DNA of 52,847 nt from Thiospirillum jenense (GTDB taxonomy: Bacteria; Pseudomonadota; Gammaproteobacteria; Chromatiales; Chromatiaceae), in assembly GCF_014145225.1 (NCBI RefSeq), contig NZ_JABVCQ010000025.1, positions 1 to 52,847 of the forward strand, given 5' to 3'. How positions within the stretch are numbered: position 1 is the stretch's first letter; each line of letters opens with the position of its first letter. Under the pieces are notes generated by a model that had not been told where the DNA came from, searched no databases, and saw only the letters and a list, made by a program, of their open reading frames with translations. Positions 46,109 to 52,847 of this stretch are shown here, in pieces. The position numbers and the translations under genes are program-made.

Positions 46109-47344
46109 ATGTTAAAAAAACTCTTTCATCGTTATTTTAATTATCATCACGCCTCGAAATGCGGCGTGATTAGCGCGGTGTTAATTAGTTTGACAGCGGC
46201 GCCGGCGCTTGCGGCCCCGCCCTGCGGTGGTGAGTTTGCGCAGTGGCTCGACGGGGTGCGCGTCGAAGCGCAGGCGGCGGGTGTTTCTGACTTAACAATC
46301 AAGCACTTAGCGGGGTTGCAACCGAGTGCGCAGGTGCTTGAGCGTGATCGGGCGCAGGCGGTGTTTGCGCAGGATTGGCAGACGTTTGCGACGCGCATGG
46401 TCAATGGATTTCGCCTCAAGTTGGGGCGGCAGCATTTGCAGCAGTGGCAGGATAGTTTTGCGCGAGCGGAACAAAGTTACGGCGTCCCGGCGGCGGTGAT
46501 TGCGGCATTTTGGGGGTTGGAAACCGATTATGGGTTGGTGCAGGGCGATTTTGACACGCTGCGGGCGTTGGCGACCTTGGCGCACGATTGCCGGCGGCCG
46601 GAGTTATTTCGTCCGCAATTGCTGGCGGCGTTGCAGTTGCTGGAGCGCGGCGATGTGACGGCGGCGGATTTGACCGGTGCGTGGGCGGGCGAGTTGGGGC
46701 AAATCCAGATTTTGCCGTCCGATTACCTGCAATTGGGCGCTGATGGCGACGGGGATGGGCGGGTGAATTTGAAAACGTCGAAGGCAGATGTGATTTTGAC
46801 GGCGGCACATTTGTTGCAGCAACGCGGTTGGCGGGCGGGGGAACCTTGGCTGGAGGCGGTGCAAGTGCCTGATAACGCGGCAGATTTTCCCTGGGAGCAG
46901 GCGGGGATGGATCGCTGGGTGGCGCGTAGTCAGTGGGTGGCGTGGGGGGTGACGCCTAGTGGCGAGCAATTGAATGCGACGGCGGAATTGCCGGCGGCGT
47001 TGTTATTGCCAATGGGACGCAAGGGGCCGGCGTTTTTAGCGTATCCCAATTTCACGGTGTTTTTGGAATGGAATCGTTCATTGGTTTATTCAACTACGGC
47101 GGCGTATTTTGCCACCCGTTTAGCCGGTGCGCCGGCAATTAACATGGGAAAAGCGGAATTGGGTTTGAATATGGCACAAATGAAAACGTTGCAAATGCAA
47201 TTAACTGCGCGTGGGTATGATGTGGGCAAAATTGATGGCGTATTGGGGAGTAAAACGCGGGCGGCGGTGCGCACCGAGCAGCAGCGGTTGGGATTACCCG
47301 CAGATGCGTGGCCGACGCCGGCGTTATTAAAACAACTCCAATAA
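46109..47344 (+). CDS. Lytic murein transglycosylase, MltB family
   Basis: 411 residues from the ATG at 46109 (a TTG opens the frame at 46040). The signal peptide ends at APALA. The SLT-type domain carries catalytic Glu138 in FWGLETDYGLVQGDF, followed by the family GELGQIQILPSDYLQLGADGDGDG region. A C-terminal peptidoglycan-binding domain spans residues ~350-411 (LQMQLTARGYDVGKIDGVLG). It cleaves glycan strands with 1,6-anhydro products. The central part is strongly GC-rich. Confidence 0.93.
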   Translation: MLKKLFHRYFNYHHASKCGVISAVLISLTAAPALAAPPCGGEFAQWLDGVRVEAQAAGVSDLTIKHLAGLQPSAQVLERDRAQAVFAQDWQTFATRMVNGFRLKLGRQHLQQWQDSFARAEQSYGVPAAVIAAFWGLETDYGLVQGDFDTLRALATLAHDCRRPELFRPQLLAALQLLERGDVTAADLTGAWAGELGQIQILPSDYLQLGADGDGDGRVNLKTSKADVILTAAHLLQQRGWRAGEPWLEAVQVPDNAADFPWEQAGMDRWVARSQWVAWGVTPSGEQLNATAELPAALLLPMGRKGPAFLAYPNFTVFLEWNRSLVYSTTAAYFATRLAGAPAINMGKAELGLNMAQMKTLQMQLTARGYDVGKIDGVLGSKTRAAVRTEQQRLGLPADAWPTPALLKQLQ

Positions 47345-47407
47345 ACCATCAATAATTTCCAATAGAAATGCGCGCTGCGATCATTTCACTTGTCGGTGAT
47401 TGGGGCA

Positions 47408-47611
47408 TTAAAAATCGTCCAATCCATCATCCCCAACTAATGATCGCAGCCGTCGTAATTCTTGCAAATACTCAATCCGTTGCCGGGCTTGTGCTGAATA
47501 AATTGCACTCGAATTACGCGCTCGTTCTAATTCCAATGGCGTATCATCACCGCCATCATCAAAATCTAAATCTGTGTTGATTTCATTCGTTGCATCATCT
47601 TTGGGTTTCAC
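47408..47611 (-). CDS. Small acidic protein (PA3496-like)
   Basis: 67 residues from a GTG start. Asp-rich N-terminus (DLDFDDGGDD), then a basic amphipathic helix (ARQRIEYLQELRRLRSL) and an acidic tail ending DDF. This resembles the short PA3496-type putative envelope integrity proteins. The call rests on composition and the helix pattern only. Confidence 0.55.
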   Translation of the reverse strand: MKPKDDATNEINTDLDFDDGGDDTPLELERARNSSAIYSAQARQRIEYLQELRRLRSLVGDDGLDDF

Positions 47612-47824
47612 GGTTATCCCCCTTCATTCATTCGGCAGAGTGACTGCCACCATTCGTTGCGAGAGCATATAACACGCCACTTGCACATGCGGTATTAACC
47701 AAAAAAACAGCCAGCGGTTGAAATGAATGCGCGTTTATAATGCAAGTTGGGAGTTAACCTAAAATTATTTATTATAATTGGTGCAATAATCTTTTTTATC
47801 AAAATGCTGTCGGTGAGGGTGGCA

Positions 47825-48841
47825 TCAATTGTGATGAACCGCACGTTGTGGCAATGCGCGCAACCAATGGGCAATCACGGCTTTAGTTAAATCGGGACAT
47901 TCCTCATGCGGCACATGTCCACAATCAGGCAAGACTGCAAACTCCGCATTAGAAAATGCCCGGGCTGCGCGGGCGCTATCTTCCACTGGCACTAACCGAT
48001 CTTCGCTCCCCGCAATAATTAACACCGGCTGTTTTATTTCGCCCAAATGTGCGCTGACTGTCACCTTATCCATTAAAGAATGATTCAACAATGCCGCCCA
48101 CGCCACGTCCCAATTCGCCAGGCGGGAATGAATTGCCGCTAACGTACGGCGCTCTGGTGTAATACGTTCTGGGTCGGCATACGAGCGTTCAAGTAATGGC
48201 AATTTCTCACCGCCAAGATGGCGGGCTAAAAACAAACTGATGCGGCGTAATTGCGGCGTTTCAACTAAGAATTGTGGCAAAGTTGGGCGCTGTGCATAAA
48301 TCCAGGGATCAATTAAAATCAGGGCTTTAATCCGTTCGGGATGAGTTAATGCCGCTTCTAATGCTAAAGTACCGCCGGCTGAATTACCGACTAAAATGGC
48401 TTGCTCTATACCGGACTGATCCATTAACGCAAATAGTTGTTTAATGGCAGCGGCTTTGGAATAGGGATTCGCATCAGTCCAATCGCCGGGTAATAGCTTG
48501 TCACTTAAGCCATAGGGGATTTGATCGTACGCAATCACCTGTCCCTGTGCTGCAAAAAAAGGAAATAACGCATCCCAAGTAAACACATTAAAGGTGAAGC
48601 CATGTAATAAAACAAACGCATTTGCATCACCTGATGGTGCTGATGTGCTATGAATATGAAAATTGATGCCGGCTGTCCCCGGAAATGGAATACGCACGAA
48701 TTGACTATCGACTTCTGCAGCCGCTGGGGCGGTTATTTCACCATCTGCCGGTTTGAGATCAATTAACAACGGAACGATGATAATCAACAGCAGGATTCCA
48801 AACAGAATAGTTGCGATGACAATCAAAAAAATGCGTTGCAT
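47825..48841 (-). CDS. Membrane-anchored alpha/beta hydrolase
   Basis: 338 residues. A hydrophobic segment (residues ~4-26) predicts an N-terminal anchor. Alpha/beta hydrolase fold: oxyanion region VLLHGFTFNVFTW, nucleophile Ser154 in GNSAGG, Asp in AGSEDRLVP, His in CGHVPHEE. The triad is complete. Substrate unknown. It is preceded by thioredoxin on the same strand, with a terminator between. Confidence 0.88.
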   Translation of the reverse strand: MQRIFLIVIATILFGILLLIIIVPLLIDLKPADGEITAPAAAEVDSQFVRIPFPGTAGINFHIHSTSAPSGDANAFVLLHGFTFNVFTWDALFPFFAAQGQVIAYDQIPYGLSDKLLPGDWTDANPYSKAAAIKQLFALMDQSGIEQAILVGNSAGGTLALEAALTHPERIKALILIDPWIYAQRPTLPQFLVETPQLRRISLFLARHLGGEKLPLLERSYADPERITPERRTLAAIHSRLANWDVAWAALLNHSLMDKVTVSAHLGEIKQPVLIIAGSEDRLVPVEDSARAARAFSNAEFAVLPDCGHVPHEECPDLTKAVIAHWLRALPQRAVHHN

Positions 48842-48902
48842 AAGTTTAACAATTTAAAATAAAAAGTGCCGAATAGAATCATTAAAGGCGAAGATGGTAT
48901 AG

Positions 48903-48929
48903 AAAAAACCGCCCTGAACAAGGACGGTT
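48903..48929 (-). terminator. Terminator after thioredoxin gene
   Basis: Minus-strand hairpin AACCGTCCT/AGGGCGGTT (one T-G pair, loop TGTTC) followed by a run of six T. It ends the thioredoxin transcript. Confidence 0.88.
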
Positions 48930-48990
48930 GAATGGTTAGACACTGCGAATTAAATACCCGCCTAGTTGCTCTGGCTGACGCCGTTTAATT

Positions 48991-49353
48991 TTATTGGTCT
49001 TGTTTGGCGATTTCAGCGCGTACCTGATCCATATCTAATGCTTGTGCCTGCGTTAATAAATCACGCAATGCACTTTCGGGCAGCGCGCCGGGTTGGGAAA
49101 AAATCATAATTTGGTCGCGGAAAATCATTAAGGTCGGAATAGAACGGATTTGAAAATGTGCCGCAATGGCCTGTTCATTTTCTGTATTGACTTTAGCAAA
49201 CACGACGTCAGGATAGTCGGCTGATACCTTTTCAAATACGGGTGCAAATGATCGGCAGGGGCCGCACCAGGGCGCCCAAAAATCTACAATGACGGTGGCA
49301 TTGTTTTGAATAGTGGTATCAAATGCAGTGTTAGTCAGTTCAACGACAGCCAT
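48991..49353 (-). CDS. Thioredoxin
   Basis: 120 residues from the ATG at 49353, which has GGAG seven bases before it (a TTG opens the frame 12 bases earlier). The active site WCGPC is at residues 29-33. The cis-Pro is in IRSIPTLMIF. C-terminal extension of about 15 residues beyond E. coli TrxA. A general disulfide reductant or one of several thioredoxins. Confidence 0.93.
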   Translation of the reverse strand: MAVVELTNTAFDTTIQNNATVIVDFWAPWCGPCRSFAPVFEKVSADYPDVVFAKVNTENEQAIAAHFQIRSIPTLMIFRDQIMIFSQPGALPESALRDLLTQAQALDMDQVRAEIAKQDQ

Positions 49354-49415
49354 CGGCGACTCCAATAGGGTTTTGTAATAAACAAGGGGTTAAAAAACGA
49401 TCATGCAGTATAGTG

Positions 49416-49462
49416 AAAAATACCGCAACCGTTGGCTTCATGGCACAAACCGATTGCGGTAT
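49416..49462 (-). terminator. Terminator after adk
   Basis: Minus-strand stem ATACCGCAA/TTGCGGTAT, extended by CGGTT/AACGG-like pairing, followed by a T run (plus-strand A run 49416-49420). It lies 28 bases past the adk stop. Confidence 0.8.
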
Positions 49463-49489
49463 GATATTCAACAGTGAGTTGAGTTGAAA

Positions 49490-50218
<729 letters not shown>

Positions 50219-50344
50219 TTATAATAATTTTAATTTGCGATTAGCTAAAACGTAAATTTTCAACTGCGGACATTAAAAACTTGCACAAGAAAGATGTCAA
50301 CTACCAAACTCGGGGATATAACAAACAAATTTTAAATAACAAAA

Positions 50345-51865
50345 TTATCCAACCAAACGAAACCCCTGTATAAGTTTAAACCCTTCAGCGCCCTGTTTAC
50401 GATGACTAAGTAATCTACAAAACTTGACATTGATGTCATTCCAGACATCTGGTGCCAAACTAAGTTTATGGGTACTCAATGTACGCGAAAAAACAAATGA
50501 CAAAATATAAATCCATAATTGTTCTACATTCCGAGGTGAGTAAATAGAATTCACACAATTTTCTTTGGTGTGCTGACAGTTTGACCCTTGCAAAAGAATA
50601 CTCCCTAAGGTTTGTATAGGGACAATTCCAAATGCAACAAATTCGTTCAACCCGCGAAGAAAACTGAACAATACGGAGTAATGATCTTCGATGGCTGCAA
50701 GTAACCGATAAGCAGAAGTGCTACTAGCATAGGCTTCGCACCGAATCGGAACTAACAAAATCAATTTCGGAGAATTTAAATTTATTAACGAACGCTTACA
50801 ACAATCGGTTATTTCTCTTACTTTATTGACAGTTTCATGGTAACGCCCATTCTCTTCCATGAGTGCAACTGCATCAAAAGAAAAGACTAAAATATCACTG
50901 CTTTTCATCAAATCAATATTGTTCTCTGTGAAGATGGCGCCATCCTCACTTGGAGAATTAGATTCTGAAATAATTAAATTTAAATCCAAATTGCCGCTTT
51001 CACTTTGAAAAACTATCCGATAACTACTAAACGCGAAACTAAAGTTTTGATCCGTCTCGGATGGATTTTTCACTTGCAAATTTGGCAAACATGAGTTAAT
51101 CATTTTATTTAGATGATGAGAAACCGATACTGTTTTTAAATCATCATCTTCAGTACGCAATATTAACCGAGAAATTGCTTGTATTTTTTGAATGCTATCA
51201 TGCAAAGCTGCAATAACGCTTGTTTTACCAGTTTGCGCCGCTCCAATAACGGAAATTTTATATTCCAGCTTATTTAATCTGAATGGATTAAGTTTTGAAA
51301 ATATCTGTTTAGAAAATTGTGATTCAGGATGCTGATCTATTATTTCTTCAGCTACATGATTGATTTCTCTGTTTTTTAAAAACTGTGATTTGAAAACTGA
51401 ATATTGAAAAACATCGTTGTAAGCCCTGAATCTGAATGTTGAATCATATGTGTAAACTTCCCCAATTCTGTTTAGAGTTTGAAATGTTTGAAGTGTCGTC
51501 CCTAGATGAATAAATGCTGTATTTTCAATTATTAGAGTAACAGAAACGTCTGTTGGAGGATTAGATTTTTCATTGAGTTTTAAAAAAAAAGCTAAACTTT
51601 GGTAGTCATGTAATAAACAACTGAGGTCAAATTCATATAACCAATAATTACCAGTACCGAATAAAACAACCCTTCCACATTTTGAAGTTTTTTTGCGTCT
51701 GAACACAGCTTGTACAGGAACGGCATGTCGTTTCGGCACCATGAAGAGAATTAGATCGAAATTTCTAAATTCATTACATTCCACAAACACAGCAACTCTA
51801 ACAAACGGATGATAAAGAACAATATTTTGCCCAATAACAAGCGATGGTAGTTCTTTTTCGTCCAT
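50345..51865 (-). CDS. Unrecognised P-loop GTPase-like protein
   Basis: 506 residues from the ATG at 51865; a GTG nine bases earlier is possible. The N-terminal ~200 residues are beta-rich and unlike anything I know. A P-loop follows at 211-219 of the longer form (VIGAAQTGKTS), then DLNLIISESNSPSEDG where a DxxG-type switch would lie, ILVFSFDAVALME, and LILLVPIRCEAYAS in the place of the base-specificity motif. FGIVPIQTLGSI comes later. The order suggests a divergent TRAFAC-type GTPase. No membrane helix. AT-rich, unlike adk beside it. It shares strand and a 100-base gap with the next gene; likely one operon. Accessory conflict-system role is an inference. Confidence 0.65.
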   Translation of the reverse strand: MDEKELPSLVIGQNIVLYHPFVRVAVFVECNEFRNFDLILFMVPKRHAVPVQAVFRRKKTSKCGRVVLFGTGNYWLYEFDLSCLLHDYQSLAFFLKLNEKSNPPTDVSVTLIIENTAFIHLGTTLQTFQTLNRIGEVYTYDSTFRFRAYNDVFQYSVFKSQFLKNREINHVAEEIIDQHPESQFSKQIFSKLNPFRLNKLEYKISVIGAAQTGKTSVIAALHDSIQKIQAISRLILRTEDDDLKTVSVSHHLNKMINSCLPNLQVKNPSETDQNFSFAFSSYRIVFQSESGNLDLNLIISESNSPSEDGAIFTENNIDLMKSSDILVFSFDAVALMEENGRYHETVNKVREITDCCKRSLINLNSPKLILLVPIRCEAYASSTSAYRLLAAIEDHYSVLFSFLRGLNEFVAFGIVPIQTLGSILLQGSNCQHTKENCVNSIYSPRNVEQLWIYILSFVFSRTLSTHKLSLAPDVWNDINVKFCRLLSHRKQGAEGFKLIQGFRLVG

Positions 51866-51888
51866 AGAGTTCACGGCTAAAAAATTTT

Positions 51889-51903
51889 AACCTTAGAAAG
51901 GTT
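51889..51903 (-). terminator. Weak hairpin between the two accessory genes
   Basis: AACCTT/AAGGTT with loop AGA (minus strand loop TCT), followed on the minus strand by AAAATTTTTT. It could attenuate transcription into the GTPase-like gene. Confidence 0.35.
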
Positions 51904-51967
51904 GTTATTAACAACTGTCAATTGTTAGCTGTTAGATTCTCAAACCCTAGCATTGTTGTCAAATTGA

Positions 51968-52783
51968 TTAATAATGCAAGTGATTCTGAATTATAGCAGA
52001 AGCAAAAAACATTAAAATAACAATAGGTAGCCAATATGAAGTTAAAATTTTTTTGACTGATGAAATCAAAGTTCGTTTTTTCTTTCGCCAATCTTCCGAG
52101 GATTCGAGATTAGTTAGCACCGCGCCAAACTTTTGATAATGCTCAAAATAAAAATCCGGGCTTTTATATTTAGTAATTAGCACTAATATTTCTGGCTGTT
52201 TAGAAAAATCACTCTGTTTTGCCAAATAGCTACAAATATCTTTCCTTCTATCATCAGTATCTTTGGCAATTCTGAAATCCAGTTTATCCCAGTCTCGCTC
52301 TGGTTTTTTATATGTACCAATTTGGATATTCTCAACATAACGTTGCCAAATATTCAAGTTAAAACAAAACCAACTTTTTTCCGAAGTTTTTGTAATATCA
52401 CTTTCTGTTAAAGTTTCGTCTAACACACTTGCAACTTCAAGAGGCAACTCAATTGCTTTCACTGTCAAATAACGAATGATTGCCATCTCTTTTTCGTTTT
52501 CAGAAAACAAAATAACAGAATTGCGAATAAAGCGTTGTTGATAATCTTGCCGTCTAGTTGGCAGATTAGATAAAAACAAAAAAAGGTTATCCGCATTATG
52601 CCATAACAACAAAGAATAACTACTGGGATCGCCGTCTAACCATGCATCCAGCGAAGTAAAAGGTTGAATAGAGGGTAGGTCTGAAGCGTTAACTTCAATC
52701 AGATTTTTTTGACCATCTAACAATTGCCACCATTGATAATCGCACTGCGCAAAGGCACCAGCTGTCATAAAAAAATATTTCAC
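51968..52783 (-). CDS. Unrecognised protein with C-terminal membrane anchor (5' end uncertain)
   Basis: About 271 residues from a GTG at 52783; an ATG lies at 52768. The frame is open all the way to the window edge with no ATG, so the true start could lie outside. The body is soluble and Trp/Asp-rich (CDYQWWQLLDGQ, LLLWHNADNLFLFLS). A basic linker (WRKKKRTLISSVKKI) leads to one membrane helix near the C-terminus (YWLPIVILMFFASAII). This topology would tether the body to the inner face of the membrane. No known domain seen. Probably co-transcribed with the GTPase-like gene. Confidence 0.55.
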   Translation of the reverse strand: MKYFFMTAGAFAQCDYQWWQLLDGQKNLIEVNASDLPSIQPFTSLDAWLDGDPSSYSLLLWHNADNLFLFLSNLPTRRQDYQQRFIRNSVILFSENEKEMAIIRYLTVKAIELPLEVASVLDETLTESDITKTSEKSWFCFNLNIWQRYVENIQIGTYKKPERDWDKLDFRIAKDTDDRRKDICSYLAKQSDFSKQPEILVLITKYKSPDFYFEHYQKFGAVLTNLESSEDWRKKKRTLISSVKKILTSYWLPIVILMFFASAIIQNHLHY

Positions 52784-52847
52784 GATTTGATTCCATTGTA
52801 AGATGTATAACTTACGGAAAAATTGAATAATCGGAGCAACTAACTGA

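Noticed and set aside
46147-47352. Long minus-strand reading frames opposite the lytic transglycosylase
   Set aside because: They are Pro/Arg/His-rich, have no recognisable domains and arise from the GC-rich codon use of the real gene on the plus strand.
49440-49462. TGGCAC...TTGC as a second sigma-54 promoter
   Set aside because: The spacing is seven bases instead of five, and the sequence is part of the adk terminator stem.

Overview
The window looks like a chromosome segment of a moderate-GC gammaproteobacterium. The rplM-rpsI pair, tsaB, ubiG, a class 2 pyrD, an OmpC-type porin with a terminal Phe, an mrcA-type PBP1A and an MltB-type transglycosylase all fit that group. A nifE-nifN-nifX cluster with a good sigma-54/NifA control region shows a diazotroph. 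An aryl-polyene-like ketosynthase/MMPL/LolA block and chemotaxis receptors are compatible with Chromatiales-like or sulfur-oxidising relatives, but I cannot name the species.

Layout. 1-11.6 kb: a 5'-truncated diguanylate cyclase, a sensor-less chemoreceptor fragment, pyrD, rplM-rpsI, tRNA-Gln(CTG), porin, tsaB, ubiG, a DUF2939 protein, a methyltransferase with a regulatory domain, and a Cache-type chemoreceptor. 11.6-15.4 kb: three tandem paralogous beta-class DNA methyltransferase genes. Their N- and C-terminal blocks are nearly identical and their centres (target recognition) are unrelated; the last copy is fused to a PD-(D/E)XK nuclease and a PKD/Ig-like domain. 15.4-18.8 kb: a duplicated-DUF302 exported protein, class I fumarase and an orphan HicB. 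18.8-23.9 kb: a four-gene minus-strand operon (LolA-like, MMPL exporter, two ketosynthase-type proteins) resembling part of an aryl polyene cluster.

24.3-26.2 kb: a small accessory insert with an HsdR-N-like nuclease gene. It is flanked by a 34-base direct repeat that duplicates the 3' end of the nif ferredoxin gene. 26.2-30.6 kb: nifE-nifN-nifX-DUF269-fdxB on the minus strand, with a TGGCAC-N5-TTGCT promoter and a TGT-N10-ACA activator site just upstream of nifE. 30.6-35.7 kb: tpm, a small winged-helix protein, bacteriohemerythrin, a SnoaL-like lipoprotein and a FixJ-type two-component system. 35.8-50.1 kb: PBP1A, a stand-alone thioester reductase, dihydroorotase, a GT2-like protein, an AMP-dependent ligase, a UDP-sugar epimerase, a lytic transglycosylase, an alpha/beta hydrolase, thioredoxin and adk.

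50.2-52.8 kb: an AT-rich accessory block with two unrecognised minus-strand genes, a P-loop GTPase-like protein and a C-terminally membrane-anchored protein. The block continues past the window edge.

The most interesting parts are the methyltransferase array (a possible recombination-driven specificity switch), the ferredoxin-end insertion, and the GTPase-like/membrane-protein pair. Related palindromic repeats (GTTCCCACG...CGTGGGAAC type) lie between genes at three places, and the AATTG/CAATT pentamer appears strongly over-represented. Domain and family names below come from reading the sequences; no database search was run.
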